Under the pieces are notes generated by a model. That model ran no database searches and was not told the DNA's origin. It saw only the letters and a list, made by a program, of their open reading frames with translations. 64,000 nucleotides of DNA from Roseomonas sp. (GTDB taxonomy: Bacteria > Pseudomonadota > Alphaproteobacteria > Acetobacterales > Acetobacteraceae). Both the position numbers and the translations under genes were made by a program. The DNA is taken from contig JADCER010000005.1 in assembly GCA_020249925.1 (NCBI GenBank), positions 558,001 through 622,000 of the forward strand, written 5' to 3'. Below, piece after piece: positions 51,202 to 60,420 of the stretch; position 1 is the first letter of the stretch, and each line of letters opens with the position of its first letter.

Positions 51202-52539
51202 ATGGCCAATCACATCACGCGCCGCCAGGCGCTGGGCGCCACTGCGGCATTGATCGCCGCGCCTGCCATTGTGCGGCAGGCCAATGCGCAAAGCCGCTTT
51301 GACTGGAAGCGCTTTGCCGGCGAACGCATTGAAGTCACGCTGCAGACCTCTCCGCGCGGGCTATTGCTGCAACGCCAGAACAGGGAATTCGAGGAACTCA
51401 CCGGCATTCGCTGCGGCATTGAAGTGGTGCCGGAACAGCAGCATCGCCAGAAGATCATTGTCGAATATGCCTCTGGCCGGCCTTCCTTTGATGTCGCCGA
51501 ATTGAGCCTGCATGTGAATAAGCGCCAGGTCGGGCGGGCGCGTTGGAATACCGATATCCGCGCGCTGATTGCTGATCAATCCATCACCGCGCCGGATTTC
51601 GACTTTGCCGATTTCGGCGCCGGCATGGTGCAATATGCGACGCAATCTGATGGCCGGATGGATTCGCTCCCGGCCTTCGCGGATTACTTCATCCTTTACT
51701 ACAATAAGGAATTGCTGGCGGCGAAGAATATCGCCGTGCCTACCACCTGGGACGGCATGTTCGAAGCGGCGCGCGCGCTGACGGAACCTTCCCGCCAGAT
51801 TTATGGCCATGTTGGGCGCGGCTTGAAGAACGCCAATGTTGTCCTGTGGTCAAGCTATCTGCTCGGCACCGCGCAGCGCGACATGATCAATGCGAACCGG
51901 CAATTGATCACCGATACGGATGACGCGGTCTGGGCCGGGGAGATGTACAAGAAGTTCCTGCGCGATGTCTCACCGCCTGGGTCCATCGGCTTCAATTGGA
52001 ATGAATGCCAAACCACCTTCATGCAGGGCCGTGCGGCCATGTGGATTGATGGCATTGGCTTCGCCGCACCCTTGGAAGATCGGCAGCGTTCGCGCGTGGC
52101 GGGCAAGGTTGGCTATGCGCTGGTGCCGAAGGGGCGCGGGGCCAATCACCATTGCTGCCTATTCGGTGCGGGCTATGGCATTCCCGAAGCATCACGCAAA
52201 AAGGGCGCGGCCTGGCTTTACCTGCAATGGGCGCTGGGCAAGGAAAATCAGCTCCGCTTCCTGACCAGCGGTGCCGGCGTGCCGGCACGCAGCAGCCCCT
52301 TCAGCAATGAAGCGGCGATTGCCGCGAGCACCTTCCCGCGTGAATTCTTCAATACGCTCAATGAAAGTGCGAAGATCGCCCGCGCCGGCCTGCCGGAGAT
52401 TGTGCCGGTGACGCAATTCCGTGACGTGATCGGCACCGCGCTTACCAATACCATCAGCGGTGCGGATGTGGCGACAGAACTGCGTCGTGCCACGGCTGAA
52501 TTCCGCCCGGTGCTCGAGCAAAGCGAAAGGGAAAGCTGA
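51202..52539 (+). CDS. ABC transporter extracellular solute-binding protein, family 1
   Basis: A 445-residue periplasmic binding protein of the sugar-type family 1. It has a twin-arginine-like leader (TRRQALGATAALIAAPAIV, cleavage after NA near residue 29). The body carries GIRCGIEVVPEQQHRQKI and YYNKELLAAKNIAVPTTWD, here in parts, which are typical of maltose or glycerol-phosphate type receptors. AGGA precedes the start. It is followed by two permease genes, but no ATP-binding subunit is in the window. Likely substrates are sugars, polyols or oligosaccharides. Confidence 0.92.
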   Translation: MANHITRRQALGATAALIAAPAIVRQANAQSRFDWKRFAGERIEVTLQTSPRGLLLQRQNREFEELTGIRCGIEVVPEQQHRQKIIVEYASGRPSFDVAELSLHVNKRQVGRARWNTDIRALIADQSITAPDFDFADFGAGMVQYATQSDGRMDSLPAFADYFILYYNKELLAAKNIAVPTTWDGMFEAARALTEPSRQIYGHVGRGLKNANVVLWSSYLLGTAQRDMINANRQLITDTDDAVWAGEMYKKFLRDVSPPGSIGFNWNECQTTFMQGRAAMWIDGIGFAAPLEDRQRSRVAGKVGYALVPKGRGANHHCCLFGAGYGIPEASRKKGAAWLYLQWALGKENQLRFLTSGAGVPARSSPFSNEAAIAASTFPREFFNTLNESAKIARAGLPEIVPVTQFRDVIGTALTNTISGADVATELRRATAEFRPVLEQSERES

Positions 52540-52554
52540 GGCTTTCACGACTTG

Positions 52555-53466
52555 ATGCAACAGGCTGAAACCATCACCGCGTCCCCCAGCAAGGGGGTGC
52601 GGGTGCGCAATTACGCCCGGCATTATGGCTGGTTCATTGTGCCGGCGGCGGTGGTGGTGCTTGCCGTCATCATCTTTCCCTGGATTTTCACGATTTATGT
52701 CTCCGCCCATGATTGGCATCTGGGCGGGGAACGTCGCTGGGTGGGGTTCGATAATTACACCAAGCTGTTTTCCGATTCCCGCTTCGGCTGGGCCATGCTG
52801 CGCACGCTTTTCTATACGGTGCTGGCGGTGATCTTCCCGATGCTGCTAGGGCTGGCTGCGGCTTTGGCCTTCAATCGTAAATTTCCGCTGCGTGGCCTGG
52901 CGCGGACCATTTTCATCCTGCCCATGATGGCAACGCCGGTGGCGGTGGCGCTGGTTTGGACCATGACCTTCCACCCGCAGCTTGGCGTGCTGAATTGGCT
53001 TTTGGGCCAGGTGGGTCTGCCGCCCAGCATGTGGATTTATAGTGCCAATACCGTCATCCCGACTCTGGTGATGATTGAAGTCTGGCATTGGACACCCTTG
53101 GTGATGCTGCTGATCCTGGGCGGCCTCGCTTCCCTGCCCGTTGATCCTTATGAGGCCGCGAAGATTGATGGCGCCAATGGCTGGCAGGCCTTTCGCCACA
53201 TTACGCTGCCTTTGCTGATGCCCTTTATTGTGGTGGCGCTGATCATTCGCTGCATTGATGCGCTGAAGGCTTTTGACACGATTTACGTCATCACCCAGGG
53301 CGGGCCGGGCTCAGCGAGCGAGACGATCAATATCTTCCTCTATCTGCAGGCCTTTGCCTTTTACAATGTTGGCTATGCCTCGGCCGTGGTGGTGGTGTTC
53401 TTTGTGATCATCTTGGCGCTGGCCGCGCTGCTGCTTTGGACACGTCAGCGGGTGAAAATGACATGA
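52555..53466 (+). CDS. ABC transporter permease (MalF/UgpA type)
   Basis: A 303-residue inner-membrane permease with about six transmembrane segments. The EAA loop that contacts the ATPase reads YEAAKIDGANGWQAFRHI near residue 200. A TTG immediately before the ATG at 52555 is also open but less likely. It lies 15 bp after the binding-protein gene, and its stop overlaps the next permease gene as ATGA. The ATPase is probably supplied from elsewhere in the genome, as is common for this family. Confidence 0.92.
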   Translation: MQQAETITASPSKGVRVRNYARHYGWFIVPAAVVVLAVIIFPWIFTIYVSAHDWHLGGERRWVGFDNYTKLFSDSRFGWAMLRTLFYTVLAVIFPMLLGLAAALAFNRKFPLRGLARTIFILPMMATPVAVALVWTMTFHPQLGVLNWLLGQVGLPPSMWIYSANTVIPTLVMIEVWHWTPLVMLLILGGLASLPVDPYEAAKIDGANGWQAFRHITLPLLMPFIVVALIIRCIDALKAFDTIYVITQGGPGSASETINIFLYLQAFAFYNVGYASAVVVVFFVIILALAALLLWTRQRVKMT

Positions 53467-54320
53467 GTGTGGAAGCAAAGCGCAGCCCCGCGCAGTATCG
53501 GCTGCGCCGGCTGATCGGCAATATTGGCTTCGGCTTTTCGGTGCTGGTGCTGGTTTCGCCGGCCATCCTGTTCTTTCTGTGGATGCTGTCGCTGTCCTTC
53601 AAGAATGAGCTGGACAATACGGATTGGCCGCCGATCTTCATTCCGCAATCACCGACCTTGGACAATTACCGCGAGGTTTTCGCGCGCAATGATTTCCTAC
53701 GCTTTGCCTGGAATTCCATTGTGGTGTCCTTTGGTGCCACCGGGATTGCGCTGCTGATCGGCGTGCCGGCGGGCTATGGCATTGCCAAGATGCACGCCAT
53801 GCGGGCCGCGGCGCTGATCCTGATTGCGCGTATCACGCCGGGGCTTTCCTATCTGATCCCGCTGTTTTTGCTTTTCCAGTGGCTCGGCATGACCGGCAGC
53901 CTGACGCCGATTGTCATCACCCATTTGGTGATCACGGTGCCGATTGTGGTCTGGGTGATGATTTCGTTTTTTGAGGGCCTGCCGCCGGAATTGGAGGAAG
54001 CCGCCTTGGTGGATGGTGCGACCATCTGGCAGGCATTTCGTTATGTGGCGATGCCACTGGCGCGGCCTGGGATCACCGTTGCCACCATCCTGTCCTTCAT
54101 TTTCTCCTGGAACAATTTCATCTTTGCGATGGTGCTGGCCGGCCGCGAAACCCGTACGCTACCGGTTGCGGTGAATAACATGCTGACCTTTGAGCAAATC
54201 GCCTGGGGGCCGCTTTCCGCCGCGGCACTATTGGTGACGGCGCCGGTGCTGATCCTGACGCTGGTCGCGCAAAAGCAGATTGTGGCCGGGCTGACGGCGG
54301 GGGGCGTGAAAGGGGCTTAG
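53463..54320 (+). CDS. ABC transporter permease (MalG/UgpE type)
   Basis: A 285-residue second permease with about six transmembrane segments and the EAA loop LEEAALVDGATIWQAFRYV near residue 180. The ATG at 53463 overlaps the stop of the first permease gene. It closes the transporter operon; the next gene is on the other strand, 8 bp away. Together with the genes at 51202 and 52555 it forms an importer lacking only the ATPase. Confidence 0.92.
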   Translation: MSVEAKRSPAQYRLRRLIGNIGFGFSVLVLVSPAILFFLWMLSLSFKNELDNTDWPPIFIPQSPTLDNYREVFARNDFLRFAWNSIVVSFGATGIALLIGVPAGYGIAKMHAMRAAALILIARITPGLSYLIPLFLLFQWLGMTGSLTPIVITHLVITVPIVVWVMISFFEGLPPELEEAALVDGATIWQAFRYVAMPLARPGITVATILSFIFSWNNFIFAMVLAGRETRTLPVAVNNMLTFEQIAWGPLSAAALLVTAPVLILTLVAQKQIVAGLTAGGVKGA

Positions 54321-54328
54321 CCCTTCCC

Positions 54329-54877
54329 CTATTCTGCCGCCGCCTGGCTATGCGCCGCCGCATCAATCCCAAGCGCCCCCGTAAAGCGGTTGAAGAACCC
54401 GCAAAGCGTAATGCGGAGCGTAAGTTCCACAATCTGCGCCTCGGAAAAATGCTCGCGCAGCGCGCGGAATAGGCTCTCCGGCACGCGGTGGCTGCTTTCC
54501 CAGGCGGCCACCGAATACTCCGCGACCAAACGATCAATAGGCGTCAATGATGGGTGATCAATTCGCCCCGGCAGGCCTTCCAAAGCCTCGGTCGGGATGC
54601 CTTCCACGGCGAGGAACGGCCCGTGATGATCCACGCAGTAATCACAGGCATTCAGCTTGGACACCACCACAATCGCCAATTCCAGATAGCGCCGCGGCAG
54701 CGTGCCCGCCGCGCGCAATTCCATCAGCATTGGCATCAAGTGCCTGAGCGCCGCCGGCACATGGGCGAAGACCGCCAATTGTTCCTCAAAGGGCCCATAG
54801 CCCGTGACATAGCGATGCCAGATATCGCGGAGTTCGGGGGTCAATTCCTCGGGCGAGACTTCACGCACACGGGCCAT
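54329..54877 (-). CDS. Carboxymuconolactone decarboxylase / AhpD-like protein
   Basis: A 182-residue AhpD-like protein. The CxxC motif lies in LNACDYCVDHHGPFL, with following His residues as in alkylhydroperoxidases. The flanking helices ELRDIWHRYV and LTPIDRLVAEY match the family. It starts at 54877. It is divergent from the M20 amidohydrolase gene and convergent with the ABC transporter genes. It is a second AhpD-type gene besides that at 3059, but the two are not close copies. Confidence 0.88.
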   Translation of the reverse strand: MARVREVSPEELTPELRDIWHRYVTGYGPFEEQLAVFAHVPAALRHLMPMLMELRAAGTLPRRYLELAIVVVSKLNACDYCVDHHGPFLAVEGIPTEALEGLPGRIDHPSLTPIDRLVAEYSVAAWESSHRVPESLFRALREHFSEAQIVELTLRITLCGFFNRFTGALGIDAAAHSQAAAE

Positions 54878-54994
54878 GGCGTTTTCCTTTCCTGAAGGCG
54901 TGAAGCTTGCGCTGCCTGCCCCGCCCCGTCCACCCCTGGACTTGATCAGGGCGCCGGGCAAAACTCGCGCCCAGAAATCGAGGAGCCTAAAGCA

Positions 54995-56413
54995 ATGCGC
55001 AATACGGAAGAAATTTGGCGGCTGGTGGATGCCAAGGCGCCTGAGGCGATTGAGCTCAGCGACCGCGTCTGGGGCATGCCGGAACTCTGCTACGCCGAAC
55101 ACCGTTCCTGCGCCGAACATACCGCCATGCTGGAAGCCCATGGATTTCGCGTGACAAAGAACGTGGCGGGCATCCCAACGGCGGTGATGGGCGAAGCGGG
55201 GGAAGAAGGCCCGATCATTGCGATCCTTGGTGAATATGATGCGCTGCCGGGGCTTTCCCAGGAAGCGGGTGTGGCGGAACCGCGCCCCTTGCCTGGCGAT
55301 GGCAGCGGGCATGGCTGCGGGCATAATTTGCTCGGCGCCGCATCGCTGTTGGCGGCGAGTGCGGTGAAGGATTGGCTCGCGCAAAACGGCATCAAGGGGC
55401 GCGTGCGCTATTATGGCTGCCCGGCGGAAGAAGGCGGCGCGGCCAAGGGTTTCATGGTGCGCGCCGGCTGCTTTGATGATGTGGATATGGCGATTTGCTG
55501 GCACCCGGCGGCGTTTTCCGCGGTGAATGAACCGGTTTCGCTCGCCAATACGCGCATTGATTTCGCCTTCACCGGCCGGTCCTCCCACGCCGCCGCCGCG
55601 CCGCATTTGGGCCGCAGCGCCTTGGATGCGGTGGAACTCATGAATGTCGGCGTCAATTACATGCGCGAACATATGCCATCCGATGCGCGCATTCATTACG
55701 CCTATCTGGATGCCGGCGGCATTGCGCCCAATGTGGTGCAGGGCACGGCCAAGGTGCGCTATCTGATCCGCGCGCGGGATTTGGTGGAATTGAATGGCCT
55801 GGTCGCACGCGTGCGCAAGATTGCCGATGGCGCGGCGCTGATGACGGAAACCAGTGTCTCCACCAAGGTGGTGAGTGCGGTGTCCAACCTTTTGGGCAAT
55901 ACGCCTTTGGAAAAGGCGATGTTTGATAATTTCCAGCGCCTCGGCCCACCGCAATTCGATGAGGAGGATCGCCGCTTCGCCCGCGAAATCCAGGCGACGC
56001 TGAAGCCCGAAGACATTGTTTCCGCCTTCCGCCGCCATGGTCTGACGCCGGAGATGGATTTGCCGCTCTGTGACAAGATCGTGCCGCTGGAAAGCAAGGG
56101 CTTTGGCGGTGTGGGGTCCACCGATGTTGGCGATGTGTCCTGGGCGGTGCCAACCGTGCAGGCGCGTGGCGCGACTTGTGCTGTCGGCACGCCGGGGCAT
56201 TCCTGGCAGCTCACGGCGCAGGGCAAATCCGGCATTGCCCATAAGGGCCTGGTGCATGTGGCGAAAATCATGGCCGGCACGGCGGTGGATGCCATCGCCA
56301 ATCCGGAAATCCTCGCCGCCGCCAAGGCCGACCACCAGAAGCGCATAACGGCGACGCCTTACGTTTGCCCGCTGCCGCCGGATGTGGAACCGCCGATCCA
56401 GATGTCGGCTTAA
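54995..56413 (+). CDS. M20-family amidohydrolase (AbgB-like)
   Basis: A 472-residue zinc amidohydrolase of the M20D group, close in layout to AbgB, which cleaves p-aminobenzoyl-glutamate. Metal-binding parts are GEYDALPGLSQEAG, SGHGCGHNLLGAASLLAA (in parts) and CPAEEGGAAKGFM, with the dimerisation lid from about residue 190. FTGRSSHAAAAPH includes the conserved His. Start at 54995 follows GAGGAG. The substrate class is an N-acyl or N-aminobenzoyl amino acid; certainty is low. Confidence 0.9.
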   Translation: MRNTEEIWRLVDAKAPEAIELSDRVWGMPELCYAEHRSCAEHTAMLEAHGFRVTKNVAGIPTAVMGEAGEEGPIIAILGEYDALPGLSQEAGVAEPRPLPGDGSGHGCGHNLLGAASLLAASAVKDWLAQNGIKGRVRYYGCPAEEGGAAKGFMVRAGCFDDVDMAICWHPAAFSAVNEPVSLANTRIDFAFTGRSSHAAAAPHLGRSALDAVELMNVGVNYMREHMPSDARIHYAYLDAGGIAPNVVQGTAKVRYLIRARDLVELNGLVARVRKIADGAALMTETSVSTKVVSAVSNLLGNTPLEKAMFDNFQRLGPPQFDEEDRRFAREIQATLKPEDIVSAFRRHGLTPEMDLPLCDKIVPLESKGFGGVGSTDVGDVSWAVPTVQARGATCAVGTPGHSWQLTAQGKSGIAHKGLVHVAKIMAGTAVDAIANPEILAAAKADHQKRITATPYVCPLPPDVEPPIQMSA

Positions 56414-56663
56414 AACGCCATCGGGGCGAAGCCGCCTTGCTTTCGCCCCCTTTCGCGCCCATATGAGATGGGTCAGCGCGTCATTCCGCGCGCCGCGCGC
56501 CCTGGCGGCTGCGTGATCGGACCCCCGGCTTGGTTTAAGTGCGGCGCGGTTCCGGGCCGGCCAGAACGCTCTTCCCACTTAGGACGGTCCCAATCCCGCG
56601 GGGCTTTCTGCCCCAAGCCGCGCTTGGCCCGGAAGGCTGTGCGCGGCTGATCTAGGATTCATT
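56414..56663 (+). promoter_or_regulatory. Long upstream region of the DEAD-box helicase gene
   Basis: A 250-bp stretch with no convincing gene. It contains GC hairpins, one of them GGGGC-tttct-GCCCC near 56604-56618. A small open frame on the plus strand (56468-56650) has no family resemblance and is treated as chance. Cold-inducible RNA helicases often have long structured leaders, so a regulatory 5' leader is possible. No promoter could be fixed by eye. Confidence 0.3.
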
Positions 56664-57983
56664 GTGACCGAACATTTCGAGGCTCTGCGCCTCAACCCGC
56701 TTATCCTTCAGGCTTTGAAGGATGAGGGCTATAAAACCCCAACCCCCATCCAGGCCCAGGCCATTCCCGCCGTGCTGGAAGGGCGCGACCTTTTGGGCAT
56801 CGCCCAAACCGGTACCGGCAAGACCGCGGCCTTTGCGCTGCCCTTGCTGCATAAGCTTGCCCTGCTGAAGGGCCGCCCGCCGCGCGGCGGCTGCCGCGTG
56901 CTGGTGCTGAGCCCGACGCGTGAATTGGCGACGCAAATCGCGGAAAGCTTCCGCGCCTATGGCAAGCATCTTGGCTTTTCCATTGCGACCATTTTCGGCG
57001 GTGTCGGCTTTGGTGGCCAACGCCAGGCGCTGGGCCGCGGCATTGATGTGCTGGTGGCGACCCCTGGCCGTTTGCAGGACCATCTTGAACAGGGCTCGGC
57101 GCGGCTCGATCACGTCAGCACGCTGGTGTTGGATGAGGCCGATCAGATGCTGGACAAGGGCTTCCTGCCGGCCATTCGCCGCCTGATCCGTGCCGTGCCG
57201 GCGGAACGCCAGACGCTGTTTTTCAGCGCGACCATGCCCACGGAAATCAACCGCCTGGCGGATGAAATGCTGAAATCGCCCGTGCGCGTGGCGGTGGCGC
57301 CGGTGGCAACGACGGCCGAGAAAGTGGCGCAGCGCGTCATCCACGCCAATCGGCAGGATAAGCGCCGCGTCTTGGCGGAATTGCTGCGTGGTGAAGGCGT
57401 TGGCCGTGCGCTGATTTTCAGCCGCACCAAGCATGGCGCGGATCGCATTGTTAATCAGCTGGACCAGGATGGCATCAAGGCCAATGCGATCCATGGCAAT
57501 AAATCCCAGAATGCCCGCGAAGCCGCCTTGGCTGCCTTCCGCGATGGTCGCGCGCCTGTCATGGTGGCGACGGACATCGCCGCACGCGGCATTGATGTGG
57601 ATGGCGTGACCCATGTCATTCAATTCGATTTGCCGGAAGTGCCGGAGACCTATGTGCATCGCATTGGCCGCACCGCCCGCGCTGGCGCGGCGGGCATCGC
57701 GATTGCGCTGTGTTCGGGTGAAGACCGCGACAAGCTGCGCGCGATTGAAAAGCTGATCCGCACGCAGATCCCGGCAGAAGATCGGCGCACTGGGGAAGCC
57801 GAGGAAGCGGCCCCAGCACGTCCGCCGCGTCAGGCCCGCCCGCAGCGCGCTGCACCCAAGCCGCGGCAGCAACAGCAGCAGCAGCGGCCCCGTCGGGCCT
57901 CCGGTGGTGGTGGCGGGCAGGAATCGCGCCGCCGTGCGGCTTCTACCCCCGGTTCGGGGCAATTCGGGCGGCTGCCGCGCTGA
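56664..57983 (+). CDS. DEAD-box ATP-dependent RNA helicase (RhlE-like)
   Basis: A 439-residue RNA helicase. All core motifs are visible: Q motif (TPIQAQAIPAVLEG), I (AQTGTGKTAAFALP), Ia (PTRELATQI), Ib (TPGRLQD), II (DEAD), III (SAT), V (ATDIAARGIDV) and VI (HRIGRTARAG). A basic, Gln/Arg/Pro-rich tail of about 60 residues ends the protein and would hold RNA. It starts with GTG at 56664 behind AGGA. Probable role: rRNA or mRNA remodelling, often in the cold. Confidence 0.93.
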   Translation: MTEHFEALRLNPLILQALKDEGYKTPTPIQAQAIPAVLEGRDLLGIAQTGTGKTAAFALPLLHKLALLKGRPPRGGCRVLVLSPTRELATQIAESFRAYGKHLGFSIATIFGGVGFGGQRQALGRGIDVLVATPGRLQDHLEQGSARLDHVSTLVLDEADQMLDKGFLPAIRRLIRAVPAERQTLFFSATMPTEINRLADEMLKSPVRVAVAPVATTAEKVAQRVIHANRQDKRRVLAELLRGEGVGRALIFSRTKHGADRIVNQLDQDGIKANAIHGNKSQNAREAALAAFRDGRAPVMVATDIAARGIDVDGVTHVIQFDLPEVPETYVHRIGRTARAGAAGIAIALCSGEDRDKLRAIEKLIRTQIPAEDRRTGEAEEAAPARPPRQARPQRAAPKPRQQQQQQRPRRASGGGGGQESRRRAASTPGSGQFGRLPR

Positions 57984-58009
57984 TCTGAACAGCGCTTTTG
58001 CGCCAACGC

Positions 58010-58039
58010 AAAGCCCGGGCCGATGGTCCGGGCTTTTTT
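58010..58039 (+). terminator. Rho-independent terminator after the helicase gene
   Basis: AAAGCCCGG (58010-58018) pairs with CCGGGCTTT (58028-58036) around a 9-nt loop, and six T (58034-58039) form the tail. It ends only 7 bp before the hemN start codon. Confidence 0.9.
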
Positions 58040-58046
58040 ATGCGGC

Positions 58047-59396
58047 ATGACCCAAGCCGCCCAAGCGCCGGATTCCGGCCTGCTCGCCTATGCCAGCGCC
58101 AATCTGCCGCGCTACACCAGCTACCCGACCGCGCCGCATTTTACGCCGCTCGATGAATCGACGTTGCGCGGCTGGTTGGCGGAAACCAGCCCAAACGATG
58201 CGCTGTCGCTTTACGTGCATGTGCCGTTTTGCGCTTCGCTTTGCTGGTATTGCGGCTGCCATACGGCAGTGACGCGTTCCGCTGCGCGCATTGCGCGTTA
58301 TGGCGCGGCTTTGGCGGAAGAAGCGCGGCTTTTGGGTGCGGTGCTGCCCGCGCATGGCGGTGTGGCGGCCTTGCATCTGGGTGGCGGCACGCCAACGGCG
58401 CTGGGGCCGGATGGGCTGATCGCGCTTGGCATTGCACTCCGCCAGCATTTCTCGTTTCAGCACGGCGCGGAAATCGCCGCCGAGCTTGATCCGCGCACGC
58501 TCGATACCCGCATGATTGATGCGCTGGCCGGCATGGGTCTCACGCGCGCAAGCCTTGGCGTGCAGGATATCTCGCCCAAGGTGCAGCGGTTGATCGGGCG
58601 AGTGCAGCCCGCCGAACAAGTCGCGGTGGCGGTCGAGAGGCTGCGCGCTGCCGGCATTGGCGGCATCAATATGGATTTGATCTATGGTCTGCCGGGGCAG
58701 GGGGTGGCGGAAGTTGAAGCCTCAGCCCGTTTTGCCGCCGAGAATGGCGCGGATCGCGTGGCGGTTTTCGGCTATGCGCATGTGCCTTGGATGAAGTCGC
58801 ATCAAAAGGCGATCAAGGTCGAGGATTTGCCGGATGCAACGCTCCGCATGGCGCAGGCGGAAGCGGCAGCGCGCGTGCTGACGGATGCGGGTTATGTCGC
58901 GATTGGGCTTGATCATTTCGCGCGGCCGCAAGATGCCATGGCGCGGGCTGCCGCATCCGGTCGGCTGCGGCGCAATTTTCAAGGCTATACGACAGATGAG
59001 GCGCCGGTCCTGCTCGGCCTTGGTGCTTCAGCCATTGGCCGCTGTCGCGCTGGTTTTTTTCAGAACATTGCCGATGAGCGTGCTTGGCTCACCGCGGTGG
59101 AAGCCGGGCGGTTGCCCATCGCGCGCGGGCGCGCCTTTACGGGCGATGATCTGATCCGCGCAGAGATCATTGAACGCATCATGTGCGATCAGGCTTTGGA
59201 TCTGGCACTGGTGCCGGCTGATATTTTGGCCAGCGCGCGCCCAAAGCTAGCCCCACTGATCGCCGATGGGCTGGTGGCGGAAGGCGCCGGGCGCCTGGCG
59301 ATGACCGCGAAGGGCGCGCGCTTCCTGCGCCATTTGGCCGCGTGTTTTGACGCCTATCTGGCGCCGACAGCAACACGCCATAGTGCCGCGGTTTAA
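58047..59396 (+). CDS. hemN: Oxygen-independent coproporphyrinogen III oxidase
   Basis: A 449-residue radical-SAM enzyme of haem synthesis that works without oxygen. The iron-sulfur motif is Cys62-x3-Cys66-x2-Cys69 in PFCASLCWYCGC, and the SAM-binding GGGTPTAL and the SLGVQDISPKVQ segments follow. The N-terminal PRYTSYPTAPHF is typical of true HemN rather than HemW. The start at 58047 lies just behind the helicase terminator, with no obvious ribosome-binding site, which leaves its promoter uncertain. Confidence 0.94.
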   Translation: MTQAAQAPDSGLLAYASANLPRYTSYPTAPHFTPLDESTLRGWLAETSPNDALSLYVHVPFCASLCWYCGCHTAVTRSAARIARYGAALAEEARLLGAVLPAHGGVAALHLGGGTPTALGPDGLIALGIALRQHFSFQHGAEIAAELDPRTLDTRMIDALAGMGLTRASLGVQDISPKVQRLIGRVQPAEQVAVAVERLRAAGIGGINMDLIYGLPGQGVAEVEASARFAAENGADRVAVFGYAHVPWMKSHQKAIKVEDLPDATLRMAQAEAAARVLTDAGYVAIGLDHFARPQDAMARAAASGRLRRNFQGYTTDEAPVLLGLGASAIGRCRAGFFQNIADERAWLTAVEAGRLPIARGRAFTGDDLIRAEIIERIMCDQALDLALVPADILASARPKLAPLIADGLVAEGAGRLAMTAKGARFLRHLAACFDAYLAPTATRHSAAV

Positions 59397-60355
59397 GCTG
59401 GCGCGAGATTGAGGCGCCGCAGCAGGGCGCGTTCCTCTTCCATGGTCTGGCGCATCGCTTCGCGATAGGCAGGGCCATCCAGCAGGATCAACGGCTGATT
59501 GACGCGTTCCAGGAATTGCAGATGCGCGGCGTCTTGCGCAGCAGCGGTAAAGGCTTCCGCCAGCACGCGCACCACACCGGCATCCATGCCGCGCGGGCCG
59601 ATCAGCCCGCCTGGGCTATCCACCACAATATCCAGCCCTTGTTCCTTCAGTGTTGCTACCTGCGGAAAACGCTTGGCGCGGGTGGAGGTGTAGATCGCAA
59701 GCAGGCGCAATTGCCCCGCTTCCACCATCGGCGCCCAACCGGAGGCTTCAGAGGCAAAATCAATCTCCCCGCCCAGCAGCGCGCGCAACGTGTCGGATGT
59801 GCCGCGATAGGGCACATGCGTCCAGCTCAAGCCGCGCTGAAAGCCGATGCGTTCCACCACCAGATGCTGTGTTGAACCAATGCCAAGCGTGCCGAAATTG
59901 AGCTTGCCCGGATTGGCGCGGGCATGGGCCAACAATTGTTCAAGGCTCTGCCAGGGGGAATCTGCGCGCACCACCAGGCCCATGACGAAGCCGGTAACTT
60001 GCAAGATGTAAGTCAGGTCATTGATCGGATCATAGGGCGGGCGGGGATTGAGCAGCATTTGCCGCACCACACCGACATGCATTTGCGAAATCGTATGGCC
60101 ATCGGGGCGCGCTTCCTGCAGCGCCATGGCGCCCAGAATGCCGGAAGCCCCGCCACGATTTTCGACGACCACCGGCTGACCGAGGCTGCGGGATGCATGA
60201 TCCGCCATGATGCGAAAGCCGATATCCGCCGGCCCGCCCGCCGCCCAGGGAATGATCAGGCGAATGGGCCGTTCCGGAAAGCGCGGTTGCGCCAAGGCCG
60301 GCATGGCAAGCAACGCCGAAGCGCCAAGCGCCGCACGACGGGTAATTTGCGCCAT
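59393..60355 (-). CDS. Bug/TctC-family periplasmic solute receptor
   Basis: A 320-residue Bug-family receptor. A twin-arginine-like leader (TRRAALGASALLAMPALA) precedes FPERPIRLIIPWAAGGPAD, VENRGGASG and the PYDPINDLTYI motif. The GTLGIGSTQH stretch marks the ligand-site region. Its 3' end overlaps hemN by 4 bp on the opposite strand. It lies downstream of a flavin monooxygenase gene on the same strand, so a shared substrate is possible but unproven. Confidence 0.9.
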   Translation of the reverse strand: MAQITRRAALGASALLAMPALAQPRFPERPIRLIIPWAAGGPADIGFRIMADHASRSLGQPVVVENRGGASGILGAMALQEARPDGHTISQMHVGVVRQMLLNPRPPYDPINDLTYILQVTGFVMGLVVRADSPWQSLEQLLAHARANPGKLNFGTLGIGSTQHLVVERIGFQRGLSWTHVPYRGTSDTLRALLGGEIDFASEASGWAPMVEAGQLRLLAIYTSTRAKRFPQVATLKEQGLDIVVDSPGGLIGPRGMDAGVVRVLAEAFTAAAQDAAHLQFLERVNQPLILLDGPAYREAMRQTMEEERALLRRLNLAPA

Positions 60356-60420
60356 TGTCTTGAGCCTCCGTTGAGCGGCTCAGTTTGGGCGTGAAAACCG
60401 TGCTGCCGCAAGGCCCAAGC

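Noticed and set aside
54878..56578. Upstream extension of the AhpD-like frame to 749 codons
   Set aside because: The extension runs antisense through the M20 amidohydrolase gene; the real start is the ATG at 54877, where family similarity begins.
56468..56650. 60-codon frame before the DEAD-box helicase
   Set aside because: No ribosome-binding site, no family resemblance, and composition typical of chance frames.
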